In this document: one piece after another, positions 53,807 through 62,414 of the stretch
How the letters are laid out: each line of letters opens with the position of its first letter
How positions within the stretch are numbered: position 1 is the stretch's first letter
From: Paucibacter sp. DJ2R-2
GTDB taxonomy: Bacteria; Pseudomonadota; Gammaproteobacteria; Burkholderiales; Burkholderiaceae_C
Reading direction: 5' to 3'
DNA: 64,000 bases
Assembly (NCBI RefSeq): GCF_025717675.1
Contig: NZ_JAJIRT010000001.1
Coordinates: 1,591,391-1,655,390, forward strand
Translations under genes and position numbers: made by a program
Notes under the pieces: model-generated
Seen by the model: the letters and a program-made list of their open reading frames with translations, nothing else
What the model was told of the DNA's origin: nothing
Database searches by the model: none

Positions 53807-54468
53807 GCCGGATGCCCCAAACCGCCCGTCCAGGCGCTGCGCACCTGGGCGAGCAGGCGGTCCACCGCTGGCTCGCGCGCGCCCGCCGCGACGACCGGGC
53901 GCAGGGCCTCGCGCGTGGCCGCCTCGCCCTGCAGATGCAGCATCAACCAGGTGGCCAGCAAGGGCGCGGCCAAGCCGCCGCTGGCGGTGGCCACGGGACC
54001 GTGGGCATGAAAGGGCTCGTTCTCCAGAACGCGCACACCGGCCTCCAGAAGCCACGGGCGGGTGGCGGCGTCGCAGCAGGCCGGCATGTCGCCTAGCAGG
54101 CCCAGGCGGGCCAGCAGCAAGGTGCCGGAGCCGAGGGCGCCGATGCGCTGGCGCAAGGGGTCGAGCTGCAGGCGGTCGAGCAGGGCTGAGTTCTCGGCCA
54201 GTGCGCGGTTGTAGAGGTTGGAGCCGAAGAGCACGGCCTCGGCCTCGTTGGCCCATTCCAGGGGCCGCTGCAGCTGAAGCTGCACTCCATTCATCGAGCT
54301 GATGGCGTTGCCCGGCCCGCACAGCTCGGCCGAGCAGCCCAGGGGGCGCAGGCGGTTCAGCAAGCCCAGGGTGGTGAAGCAGTCCAACTCGTCGAAACCG
54401 TCGAAGCAGACGATGGCCACCCGCGTGGCGGCGGGTGCGTTCAGACCGGTGGGGGTGACTTCACGCAT
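53803..54468 (-). CDS. DJ-1/PfpI-family protein lacking the nucleophile Cys
   Basis: A 221-residue protein of the DJ-1/PfpI fold: VAIVCFDGFDELDCFTTLGL at the N-terminus (residues 17-36, the D-x-x-E-x-x-D surroundings). The nucleophile elbow, normally x-C-T-G, reads GALGSGTLLLARLGLL, with Gly113-Ser114 instead of Cys-Thr. The acid at position Asp-Glu is partly retained. Typical catalytic (protease/glyoxalase/chaperone) activity through Cys is therefore doubtful. It may bind a ligand or act as a regulator-like GlxA relative without DNA-binding domain. Translationally coupled to the orphan binding protein. Confidence 0.8.
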   Translation of the reverse strand: MREVTPTGLNAPAATRVAIVCFDGFDELDCFTTLGLLNRLRPLGCSAELCGPGNAISSMNGVQLQLQRPLEWANEAEAVLFGSNLYNRALAENSALLDRLQLDPLRQRIGALGSGTLLLARLGLLGDMPACCDAATRPWLLEAGVRVLENEPFHAHGPVATASGGLAAPLLATWLMLHLQGEAATREALRPVVAAGAREPAVDRLLAQVRSAWTGGLGHPA

Positions 54469-54554
54469 GGTCGGATTGTGAGCCCGGGGTTACATTGCGC
54501 GCCACTCCCCGGCGCATTTGTGCGCCATGGCTTTCCCTATTTTCTTGAGCTGAC

Positions 54555-56375
54555 ATGTCCGCCATACCCGTATTTCCGCCTCCGGGCGCTTCGATCGACA
54601 CCCGACGCTGGGCCTGGTTGCCCCCGGTGGGAACCTGGGGCTACTACACCTTGCTGGCCGCCATCGGCATGCTGATCCTGGGCCCGTTGGGCGGCATCGC
54701 CGCGGCCTTCATGAACTTCTCCATCGGCTTTTATGTCGGTGGGCAGGTGCTGGCCGGCATCCTGGGTTCGGTGGTCACCTACGGCTACGGCGCCGAGGGC
54801 AAGCATGGCGCCAACTACATCCAGACCACGGCCGCCTCCGTGGCCGGCATGATGGCCATGAGCACCCTGATCCAGGCCATGGCCTGGATGGGCATGCCCG
54901 AGGTGCCGGCTTGGCAGCTGGTCACCTACATGCTCTGCATCGGCATGATGGCCGCCGGCATCGGCATGCTCTACACGCCCATCCTGGTCGAGCGCATGCA
55001 GCTGACCTTCCCCTCGGGCCTGGCGGTCGCCAACATCCTGCGCGCCTTGACCGACCCGGTGCTGCTCAAGCAATCGGTGTCGCGCCTGTTCGGCGGCATG
55101 GGAGCCGGCCTGATTGGCGGCATCGGCGCGGCCAAGATCGCGGTGCTGGGTGCGATCGAGCTGTCCACCTCCACCTTCGGCGCCGGTCTGATCGTCGGTG
55201 CCCGGGTCGGTATTCCGGCCATCGTCGGCGGCGGCATCTTCTGGGCGCTGGCGCCGTATTTCGTCAGCATCGGCTGGTTGAAAGAAGGCGAGCCCTTCCG
55301 CAAGATCGCTTTCCTGATTGCCCTGGGCATGATTCTGGGCGCAGCCGTGGTCGACCTGAGCCTGATCTTCTGGCGTGTTGCCCGCCGCCTGACCCAGCCG
55401 GGTGAGCGCGTCGTGGTGCCCGAGGAACAGCGCACCGGCCCGCGCGCCAGCCTGCCGCGCCTGCTGGCCTGGGTGGGTGTCTGGACCGTGGCCACCATCG
55501 TCTGCGGCGTGCAGTTCTTCAACGAGCCCCTGGGCTACATGATCTTGGCCGTGGCCCTGGTTTATCTGTTCGTCATCGTCAACGGCATCTCTTTGGGCCT
55601 GACCGATTCCAACCCGATCTCCAGCGCCTTTGTCGTCACCGTGCTGATCCTCGCCAGCATCGGCCTCAAGGACCCGATGCTGGGCCTGCTGGCGGCCATG
55701 GTGGTGTTCGTCTCGGCCAGCGTGGCCGGCGATATGCAGCAGGACCGCTCGACCGGCTGGCGCCTGGGCTCGAACCGGACCCTGCAATTCCGCTTCCAGG
55801 TGGCCGGCCTGCTGCTCGGCTCGGTGCTGGCCGTGGCCGTGGCCAAGTTCTTCATGACCGCCTACCCGGTGCTGCAGCTGGACCAGACCGTGATGAGCGC
55901 CGACCAGGCGCCCGCGCAATGGACCTCGGCCATGACCTACAAGTTCGTCGGCGCCCTGCGCAGCCTGACCGAGCCCAAGCCCTACCAGACGCAGGCCATC
56001 CTGATCGGCGTGCTGATCGGCTTCGCAACCGAGCTGCTGCGCAAGATCATCAAGGCCAACAAGAGCTACCAGCGCTTCGCTGCGGGCAGCAAGGCCGGCT
56101 TCGCCACCGACTTCATGCTCGACGCGGTGGTGCTGCCCAGCCCTTACGCCTCGTCCTTCGGCGGCTTCGTCAATCTGCACACCTCGATGTGGTTTGCTGC
56201 CGGTGGTGTGATCTCCAGTGCCATCAACACCCTGGCGCCGAAACCCAAGCCGGGTGAGAGCGAGCTGCCTTCGGACATGAGCAGCACCTCCCTGGTCGGC
56301 GGCGGCTTGATTGCCGGTGACGCCCTGGCCGCGCTGGGCCTGGGCTTGGCGGGCATGGCGGCGGTGCTGGGTTGA
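54555..56375 (+). CDS. OPT-family oligopeptide transporter
   Basis: An inner-membrane peptide or metal-chelate transporter with 606 residues and about 14-16 helices. Family segments are GKHGANYIQTTAASVAGMMA near residue 80, ILVERMQLTFPSGLAVANIL near 145 and, late, ISLGLTDSNPISSAFVVTVL. It belongs to the bacterial OPT branch that imports peptides and siderophore-like compounds. Start ATG 54555 (MSAIPVFPPPGAS). Divergent from the DJ-1-like gene and followed after six bases by a TPR protein gene. Confidence 0.9.
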   Translation: MSAIPVFPPPGASIDTRRWAWLPPVGTWGYYTLLAAIGMLILGPLGGIAAAFMNFSIGFYVGGQVLAGILGSVVTYGYGAEGKHGANYIQTTAASVAGMMAMSTLIQAMAWMGMPEVPAWQLVTYMLCIGMMAAGIGMLYTPILVERMQLTFPSGLAVANILRALTDPVLLKQSVSRLFGGMGAGLIGGIGAAKIAVLGAIELSTSTFGAGLIVGARVGIPAIVGGGIFWALAPYFVSIGWLKEGEPFRKIAFLIALGMILGAAVVDLSLIFWRVARRLTQPGERVVVPEEQRTGPRASLPRLLAWVGVWTVATIVCGVQFFNEPLGYMILAVALVYLFVIVNGISLGLTDSNPISSAFVVTVLILASIGLKDPMLGLLAAMVVFVSASVAGDMQQDRSTGWRLGSNRTLQFRFQVAGLLLGSVLAVAVAKFFMTAYPVLQLDQTVMSADQAPAQWTSAMTYKFVGALRSLTEPKPYQTQAILIGVLIGFATELLRKIIKANKSYQRFAAGSKAGFATDFMLDAVVLPSPYASSFGGFVNLHTSMWFAAGGVISSAINTLAPKPKPGESELPSDMSSTSLVGGGLIAGDALAALGLGLAGMAAVLG

Positions 56376-56381
56376 TCGGCC

Positions 56382-56801
56382 ATGGCTGATCTGTCTCCCG
56401 CCGAAGTGGCGCGCGTTCGCGCCCTGGTCGAGCGCGCCGATGAGCTGGCCGACGAGGGTGAGTTCGAGGCCGCGCTGGACCTGTTCGAGCAGGCGCTGGA
56501 ACTGCTGCCCGAGCCCTGGTCTGCCCATGCTCAGGCGCGGACCCTCTTGTTCTCGATCGCCGATATGCAGTTCCTGCTGGAGGACTTTGAAGCCAGCGGC
56601 GAGACCTTCAGCGCCTTGCTGGCCAGCTTCGAGTCGGCCCGGGCCGAGCCCTTGCCGCAGCTGCGCCTGGGCCAGTGCCTCATGGAGCAGGGCCGGGAGG
56701 CCGAGGCACTGCCGCATCTGCAGGCGGTGCTGAAAAGCGCGGGCGAGCAGGCTTTCCGTTACGAGGATCCGAAGTATCTGGAGCTGGCCCGCCGCGCCTG
56801 A
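56382..56801 (+). CDS. TPR-repeat protein linked to the OPT transporter
   Basis: A 139-residue cytoplasmic protein of two or three TPR-like helical pairs: ALVERADELADEGEFEAALD, LFSIADMQFLLEDFEASGET and QLRLGQCLMEQGREAEALPH. It starts six bases after the OPT stop, so it is co-transcribed and may regulate or scaffold the transporter. Convergent with the LysR gene (17-base gap). Confidence 0.8.
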   Translation: MADLSPAEVARVRALVERADELADEGEFEAALDLFEQALELLPEPWSAHAQARTLLFSIADMQFLLEDFEASGETFSALLASFESARAEPLPQLRLGQCLMEQGREAEALPHLQAVLKSAGEQAFRYEDPKYLELARRA

Positions 56802-56818
56802 GGGCCGGGGCGGCCCGC

Positions 56819-57706
56819 TCAGGCCAGGCTGATCGTGCTGGCCAAATGGCTGAACACCTCCGCCACGCGGCGCAGGTGTCGGGACTCGGGATGGCTCAGC
56901 AGCCACAGCTCGCTCTGCGCTTCATCGATCGGACGGCCCAGCTGACGCAGCCCCGCTCGCTGCTGCGCCAGGAACAGGGGCAGCACCCCCACCCCCAGAC
57001 CCAGGGCCACCAGCTCCTGCACCGAAAGAATGCTGCCGACCTGGTACTGCGGCGTGATCTTGGGCCAGTGGCGTTTGCGCCAGAGCACCGAGGGGTGCTC
57101 CGGCAAGGCCTCGTCGGGCGCGACCCAGGGGCACTCGGCCGCCAGCGCATCTTCGAGGCTGCTCAGCGGGCTGCCTGCCGCTACGAACAAGGCCACACGC
57201 AATGGTCCCAGGTGGCGGCCGATCAGGTGCTCAGGCGGGCGGCGGGTGGCGCGCAGTGCGATGTCGGCATCGCGCCGGCTCAGGCTGGCCAGTTCGTTGC
57301 CCGTGTGCAGCTCAAAGCCCAGACGGGGATGGCGCGCTTGCAGGGGCTTCAATGCCGGGGCCAGCAGGCCGTGCAGCAAGGTGTCGGTGCTGCTGATGCG
57401 CACGGTGCCGCCCAGCTGTTCGGGCTGCAGACGGGCGGCGTTTTGTGCGGCCTCGAGCTGGGCCTCGATCTGCTCGGCATGCGCCGCCAGTTGCAGGGCC
57501 AAGTCATTGGCCTGGTAGCCTGAGCGAGAGCGTTCGAACAGCCTCTGCCCCAGGCCGCGCTCCAGCTTTTGCAGGCTGCGGAACACGGTCGAAGCGTCCA
57601 CGCCCAGGCGTTCGCCGGCCGCCGCCAGCGTGCCGCCGCGCAGCAGTGCCAGCATCAGTTTGAGATCGGCGGCACTCAGAGTGAATTGCGTGGGCGCAAT
57701 AGACAT
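56819..57706 (-). CDS. LysR-family transcriptional regulator
   Basis: A 295-residue regulator. The winged helix-turn-helix is GGTLAAAGERLGVDASTVFR (residues 29-48) with SLQKLERGLGQRLFERSRSG following. The effector domain has RISSTDTLLHGLLAPALKPL and DADIALRATRRPPEHLIGRH. It is divergent from doxX-gst, and the 88-base gap holds a LysR-type box, so this pair is its probable target. Confidence 0.92.
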   Translation of the reverse strand: MSIAPTQFTLSAADLKLMLALLRGGTLAAAGERLGVDASTVFRSLQKLERGLGQRLFERSRSGYQANDLALQLAAHAEQIEAQLEAAQNAARLQPEQLGGTVRISSTDTLLHGLLAPALKPLQARHPRLGFELHTGNELASLSRRDADIALRATRRPPEHLIGRHLGPLRVALFVAAGSPLSSLEDALAAECPWVAPDEALPEHPSVLWRKRHWPKITPQYQVGSILSVQELVALGLGVGVLPLFLAQQRAGLRQLGRPIDEAQSELWLLSHPESRHLRRVAEVFSHLASTISLA

Positions 57707-57726
57707 TTGCTTGGCTGCATATTTTC

Positions 57727-57742
57727 ATTGCAAGTTGGCAAT
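57727..57742. promoter_or_regulatory. LysR-type operator between LysR and doxX
   Basis: ATTGC-AAGTTG-GCAAT is a perfect 5-bp dyad with a 6-base spacer, and satisfies T-N11-A. It lies 20 bases upstream of the LysR start and about 53 bases before doxX. Confidence 0.65.
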
Positions 57743-57794
57743 TCTAGAGTGAGGCCTTCTGTGCATTCCAGGCAGCTCAGCTGCGCCCTCACTC

Positions 57795-58256
57795 ATGACA
57801 CTCCGACCTGCTTTCTCGCCTGCCCCGGGGCACGCTGCTTCGCCCCAGTGGGCTGGCTTCATCCTTCGCCAAAGCCTGGGCCTGATGTGGATCGCCCATG
57901 CCTTGCTCAAGCTGCTGGTCTTCAGCCTGCCTGGCACCGCCCAGTTCTTTGTCAGCCAGGGCTTGCCAGGGGGCTTGGCCTACCCCGTGTTTGCCTTGGA
58001 GCTGCTCGGCGGCTTGGCGCTCATCGTGGGTTGTTACGCGCCCCAGGTGGCTTTGCTGCTGCTGCCGATCTTGCTCGGGGCTGCCTGGCTGCACCTGCCG
58101 AATGGCTGGGTTCACACCAGCCCCGGGGGCGGCTGGGAGTACCCGGTGTTTCTGGCCCTGGCCTCCCTGGTTCAGTGGCTGCTGGGTGACGGTGCCTGGG
58201 CCTGGCGGCGCAGCGATTTCGCCCGCCCCTTCCAAGCTCGTGGGAGTGCGCTATGA
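57795..58256 (+). CDS. DoxX-family membrane protein
   Basis: A 153-residue four-helix inner-membrane protein. The sequence GFILRQSLGLMWIAHALLKL, VFALELLGGLALIVGCYAPQ and VALLLLPILLGAAWLHLPNG shows the DoxX pattern. Overlaps gst by four bases. DoxX-like proteins are often linked to quinone/thiol redox and glutathione enzymes, which fits the neighbour. ATG 57795 is the only good start. Confidence 0.85.
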   Translation: MTLRPAFSPAPGHAASPQWAGFILRQSLGLMWIAHALLKLLVFSLPGTAQFFVSQGLPGGLAYPVFALELLGGLALIVGCYAPQVALLLLPILLGAAWLHLPNGWVHTSPGGGWEYPVFLALASLVQWLLGDGAWAWRRSDFARPFQARGSAL

Positions 58257-58978
58257 AGCCGGCATCAACCCCCTATCTGCTGGTCAGCCATGCACTCTGC
58301 CCCTATGTGCAGCGGGTGGCCATCGCCTTGCAGGAAAAAGGCCTGCGCTTCGAGCGCAGGGATGTCGATCTGGCCGACAAGCCCGGCTGGTTTCTGGCCC
58401 TGTCGCCGCTGGGCAAGACGCCGGTGCTGCAGGTCGAGGATGCGGCCGGCGGGCCGGACCGGGCGCTGTTCGAGTCCTCGGTGATCTGCGAATACCTGGA
58501 GGATGCCGGCCCGGCGGAGCGCCGCCTGCACCCCAGCGATGCGCTGGATCGGGCGCGCCACCGCGCCTGGATGGAGTTCGCCTCGCAGCTGCTGGCCCAG
58601 ATCGCCGCCTTGTACCGGGCCGCGGACGAGGACAGCCTGCGTGCTCAAGGGGCGGCGCTGAGGCAGCGCCTGGTCCAGCTCGAAGCCGAGCTGGACCCTG
58701 CCGGGCCGTACTTTGCTGGTGCCGATTTCGCACTGAGCGACGCGGCCTTTGCGCCGGTTTTTCGCTACTTTCCGGCCCTGCACCGGGCCGGCTTGGTCGA
58801 TGCCAGCGCGCTGCTGGATCCATTGCCGCGCCTGCAGGCCTGGAGTCTGGCGCTGCTGGCGCGCCCCTCGGTCAAAGCCGCGGTGGCAGCCGACTACGAG
58901 GCTGGGCTCGATGCTTTTCTGGCCCGCCAGCCTTCGGCGCGTGTTGTTCCAACGCTCATGCCTCCAGCAGGCTCCTGA
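58253..58978 (+). CDS. Glutathione S-transferase
   Basis: A 241-residue two-domain thiol transferase. The N-terminal thioredoxin-like domain has the redox Cys in SHALCPYVQRVAIAL (about residue 14), resembling omega/DHAR-like GSTs. SPLGKTPVLQV carries the cis-Pro, and FESSVICEYLED the glutathione contact Glu-Ser. The C-terminal helical domain (ARHRAWMEFASQLLAQIAAL ...) is normal. Coupled to doxX; likely detoxifies or reduces electrophiles under LysR control. Confidence 0.9.
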   Translation: MKPASTPYLLVSHALCPYVQRVAIALQEKGLRFERRDVDLADKPGWFLALSPLGKTPVLQVEDAAGGPDRALFESSVICEYLEDAGPAERRLHPSDALDRARHRAWMEFASQLLAQIAALYRAADEDSLRAQGAALRQRLVQLEAELDPAGPYFAGADFALSDAAFAPVFRYFPALHRAGLVDASALLDPLPRLQAWSLALLARPSVKAAVAADYEAGLDAFLARQPSARVVPTLMPPAGS

Positions 58979-59030
58979 GCCTCCAGGCCGTCTCTTGGCG
59001 GCGCCGACAGGCGCTGGGCTCGTCCTTGCC

Positions 59031-60194
59031 TTATGGCGCCGGCGAGGTCTTTGCGGGCTGTGGGTCTGCGCGTCGAGCGCGCCAGCTCAAAGCCCCAGCC
59101 GCCAAGACGCTGTAAGCCAGCGCCTGCAGCAGCAGCAGCTCGGCGAATGGCCGCACTTCGGCCAGCGTGGCGCCCATCTGGTTCAGGCGCAGAAAGGTCT
59201 GAATGCCCACCACCGCCGGAATGAAGTCGCCGGCCGTGACCAGAGCCGCGGGCAAGGCCTCGCGCGGCCAGGAGAAGCCGCTCAGGAAGGCCATCGGCAG
59301 CGAGCTGCACAGCAGGGCCTGCAGGGCGCGTTCGCGGTCGGCCAGCAGTGCGCCCAGGGCCACGCCGAGTGCGGCGATGCCCCAGCAAAAAGGCAGCAGC
59401 AACAAGGCCGCCGCGCCCACATTGCCGCCATAGCCGTAATCAAAAAAGCGGAACACCGGGCCGAAGAACCAGGCTGCCGAAAGCAGGCCCAGGCTGGCAA
59501 AGGCGGCGGTGCGCGCGCTCCACACGCCGAGCAAGGGCTCGGGCGAGCGGCGTGTCTCGAACCAGGTGCCCACCCACATTGCGCTGCCCATCAGCAGCAA
59601 CTGCTGGATGATCAGCACCGCGACCGCCGGCACCACATAGCTGCCATAGCCCTCGGTCGGGTTGAAGAGCGGCACCATGCTCAAGTTCAGCGGGCTGCGG
59701 TTCAAGGCGGCCTGCTGCTTCGGGGCGCCGCGGGCCTGCAGCTGGCGCAGCTCGGCCCCGGCCGAGACCGTTCCTATCACCTCTCCAAAGCCGCTCAGCA
59801 CCACCTTGTTGATCAAAAAGTAGGCGCCGTCCGCCAGCACCGGCAGCACCACGCCCTGGCCGCGCAGGATCTCGCGCTTCATGTCGGCGGGCAGCAGCAC
59901 ATAGCCCTCGATCTCGCGCCGCGCCAGCGCCCGCCGCGCCTCGGCCTCGCTGGCGGTGACGAAGCGCAGATCCAGGCGCGGGCTGGCCTGGGTGAAGCGG
60001 CCGATCTGGCGCGCGATATTGCTGTGATCCAGGTCGACGATGGCCACCGGCACGCGGCGCAGCTCCTGCGTGGTGTAGGGCCAGGGGTAGAAAAAGGCGT
60101 AGAGCACGGGCGCCACGATGAACATCAGCAGCGTGCCCTTGTCTGTCAAGGCGGCGCGCCAGGTTTGCGCCAGCGTGGCGAGCCAAGTTCGCAT
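59031..60194 (-). CDS. ABC-2-type efflux permease (second of pair)
   Basis: A 387-residue inner-membrane permease of the YhhJ/YbhR type. One N-terminal helix (TLLMFIVAPVLYAFFYPWPY) is followed by a large periplasmic domain (VPVAIVDLDHSNIARQIGRF ...) and about five helices. ATG 60194 overlaps the previous gene's TGA (TGATG). In known operons a dedicated ATP-binding protein is usually also encoded; none is visible here. The in-frame sequence past its TAA continues to a second stop at 58956 and ends LRSLLEA. Confidence 0.88.
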   Translation of the reverse strand: MRTWLATLAQTWRAALTDKGTLLMFIVAPVLYAFFYPWPYTTQELRRVPVAIVDLDHSNIARQIGRFTQASPRLDLRFVTASEAEARRALARREIEGYVLLPADMKREILRGQGVVLPVLADGAYFLINKVVLSGFGEVIGTVSAGAELRQLQARGAPKQQAALNRSPLNLSMVPLFNPTEGYGSYVVPAVAVLIIQQLLLMGSAMWVGTWFETRRSPEPLLGVWSARTAAFASLGLLSAAWFFGPVFRFFDYGYGGNVGAAALLLLPFCWGIAALGVALGALLADRERALQALLCSSLPMAFLSGFSWPREALPAALVTAGDFIPAVVGIQTFLRLNQMGATLAEVRPFAELLLLQALAYSVLAAGALSWRARRADPQPAKTSPAP

Positions 60195-61384
60195 CAGCGC
60201 TGCCCCCAGCAGGCCGGCGTGCGGGCCGCGCGTTGGAGCAGGGCGGCGCTCGCCAGCAGCAGCGCGGCCGCGCCCAGGCCCAGCCAGCCCGCCAGCGGCA
60301 GCAGCTCCAGGGCGCTGCGGCCTTGCTGCAGCAGGCCCACCTGGCCTTCCAACACCCAGGTCAGCGGCAGCGACTCGGCCCACATCCGGGCGCCGGGCGG
60401 CATGGCCATCAGCGGAAAGGCCAGGCCTGAGAAAGCAAAGGCCGGCGCGGTGATGAAGCCGGCCGCCGACAGCGCCGTGCGCAGCGAGCTGGCGGCCAGG
60501 GCCACAAATGCGCCCAGTGCTGCGTACACCGCCAGCAGCAGTGCATGCAGGCCCAGCAGCGGCAGCAGGCTGTCGGCCGGCACCAGACCGAGCTCTCGCA
60601 TCAGCAGCCAGAGCAGCCCATTGACCGCATTCAGCAGCAGCCAGGCAGGCGCCAGCTTGAGCAGCACCGCAGGCAAGACCTGACCCCCCGCGCTGGCCAG
60701 CCAAGCCGGCGCGCTGGCTGCGCGCAATTCGGTGCCCGTGCTCCAGGCGCCGGCCACCATGGCCAGCATGTGCAGCAGGGCCGGCAGCAGGGCGGCGGCC
60801 AGGAACTGCTGGTAATTCAGCGCCGGGTTGTAGACGGCTTGCAGGCTGGCGCGCACCGGCTCCAGGCTCTGGCGTGCTGCCAGCGGGCTCTGGCCACGTT
60901 TCTCGCGCATGGAGATTTCAATGCCGGCCGAGAGCGTGCCCACCACGCCGCGCAGCGCTTTTTGCAACAGGCCCGAGTGGCTGGAGAACTGGGCGTTGTG
61001 CAGCAGCGCCAGCTGCGCCGGGTGGCTGGGGTGGCCGCGCTTCACCGCGGCTGCCGTGCCGGCCGGGATCACCAGCGCGCCGTACACACGACCGGCGCGC
61101 AGGTCGCGCTGCATCTCGGCCTCGTCGCTGTACTGCGCGCTCAGGCTCAGCATCGGTGAGGCGTCCAGCATGCGCAGCAGCTGGCGCGAGAGCGCGCTGT
61201 GGTCGGCATCGAGCACGCCGATGGGCAGGCGTGTCGGCAGGCCGGACGCAAAGGTCCAGACCAGCAGCAGGCCCATCAGCAGCGGCAGCCAGGAGACCAT
61301 GGCCAGATCGAAGGGGCTGGCGCGCAGCCGCGCCCACTCCCTGCGCCAAGTACCCCAGTTACCCCAAGTGCCCCAGGCCTGCAT
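60194..61384 (-). CDS. ABC-2-type efflux permease (first of pair)
   Basis: A 396-residue inner-membrane permease, paralogous in layout to its neighbour: one N-terminal helix (FDLAMVSWLPLLMGLLLVWT), a periplasmic domain beginning LPIGVLDADHSALSRQLLRM, and about five C-terminal helices. The N-terminus is Trp/Gly-rich (MQAWGTWGNWGTWRREW), from a short tandem repeat of GGGGTNACT-like units at the DNA level. It sits five bases after hlyD and shares one base with the next gene. Confidence 0.87.
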   Translation of the reverse strand: MQAWGTWGNWGTWRREWARLRASPFDLAMVSWLPLLMGLLLVWTFASGLPTRLPIGVLDADHSALSRQLLRMLDASPMLSLSAQYSDEAEMQRDLRAGRVYGALVIPAGTAAAVKRGHPSHPAQLALLHNAQFSSHSGLLQKALRGVVGTLSAGIEISMREKRGQSPLAARQSLEPVRASLQAVYNPALNYQQFLAAALLPALLHMLAMVAGAWSTGTELRAASAPAWLASAGGQVLPAVLLKLAPAWLLLNAVNGLLWLLMRELGLVPADSLLPLLGLHALLLAVYAALGAFVALAASSLRTALSAAGFITAPAFAFSGLAFPLMAMPPGARMWAESLPLTWVLEGQVGLLQQGRSALELLPLAGWLGLGAAALLLASAALLQRAARTPACWGQR

Positions 61385-61389
61385 CAGCG

Positions 61390-62373
61390 TCAGCGTGCGA
61401 CCAGCACGCTCATGCCGGGCCGTGCGCCGGCAATCGGCTTGAGCGGTTGGGCTTTGACCTCGAAGGTGCGCAAGTCATAGCCCTGGTTGTTGCGCGTGCT
61501 GCGCCAGGTGGCGAAGTCCGGCAGGGCCTGAGAGGCAATGACCTTGAAGCGCACCAGCTTGCCCGCACCATCGGCCAGCGCCGGCAGCGTGGCATCGAAT
61601 TCTTTGCCGATGGCAAAGCGCTGGAGCTGGTCCTCGCGCACATTCAGCAGCATCCACTGGTCGCTCAGGTCCACCACCGTCAACACCGGCACGCCGGCCG
61701 GCGACAACTCGCCCACCTTGGCCAGCAGCTTGGCGACCTCGCCATTCACCGGGCTTTTCAGTTCCGTTTCAGCGCGTGCCGCTTCCACCTCCTGCACCGC
61801 GCCGGCCACCTGGCGCGCCTGTGCGGCGGCGGCGGCCTGGTCTTCGCTGCGGGCGCCGGCGCGGGCCAGGTCGGCTTGAGCCTTGGCGGCATCAGCCTGG
61901 CCTTGCGAAGCGCGCCAGTTGGCCTCGGCCTCGTCGCGTTTCTGTGCGGCCACCAGGCCTTCCTTGAACAGCCCTTCGACGCGCTCATAGCTCTTGCGAG
62001 CCAATTCGGCGCCCACCCGCGCGCGCTCGAAATTGGCCTGCGCCATGCGGATCTCTTCGGGCCGCGCGCCGTTCCTGGCCTTCAGTGCCACAGCCGAGGC
62101 CGCTGCCTCGGCATTGCTGACTTGGGCCAGCTTGGCCGCCACCTCGGGGCTGTCGATGCTCAGGATCAAGCGGCCTTTCTCGATGCGCTGGCCTTCTTGC
62201 ACGTGCAACTCGGCAATGCGGCCGCTCAGCTTGGGCGCGATATCGGTTTCGCGCGCTTCCATCATCCCTTGCAATTGCTCGGGTTCAGGCGGCTGGTGAT
62301 GCCACATGGCATACACCGCGAGGCCCAGCACCGTCAGCGCCAGGACGGGCACGACAAGTTTCGGAAGTTTCAT
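61390..62373 (-). CDS. HlyD/MFP-family periplasmic adaptor
   Basis: This adaptor connects the inner-membrane permeases to a TolC-type outer-membrane channel. It has 327 residues. An N-terminal helix (LVVPVLALTVLGLAVYAMW) anchors it; a lipoyl-like half (LSGRIAELHVQEGQRIEKGR), a long coiled hairpin (AAASAVALKARNGARPEEIR through AETELKSPVNGEV) and the second lipoyl half follow, then a beta-barrel domain. ATG 62373 (MKLPKLVVPVLAL) is chosen over 62418. Positioned between tolC and the permeases. Confidence 0.92.
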   Translation of the reverse strand: MKLPKLVVPVLALTVLGLAVYAMWHHQPPEPEQLQGMMEARETDIAPKLSGRIAELHVQEGQRIEKGRLILSIDSPEVAAKLAQVSNAEAAASAVALKARNGARPEEIRMAQANFERARVGAELARKSYERVEGLFKEGLVAAQKRDEAEANWRASQGQADAAKAQADLARAGARSEDQAAAAAQARQVAGAVQEVEAARAETELKSPVNGEVAKLLAKVGELSPAGVPVLTVVDLSDQWMLLNVREDQLQRFAIGKEFDATLPALADGAGKLVRFKVIASQALPDFATWRSTRNNQGYDLRTFEVKAQPLKPIAGARPGMSVLVAR

Positions 62374-62414
62374 GAGGGGAGACTTTTCCTTGATGCAGGT
62401 GGGGCAGGGCCGAT

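Noticed and set aside
54537..56906. 789-codon minus frame opposite the OPT transporter
   Set aside because: Its sequence is His/Gln/Gly-rich, as expected from the complement of a membrane-protein gene in GC-rich DNA.
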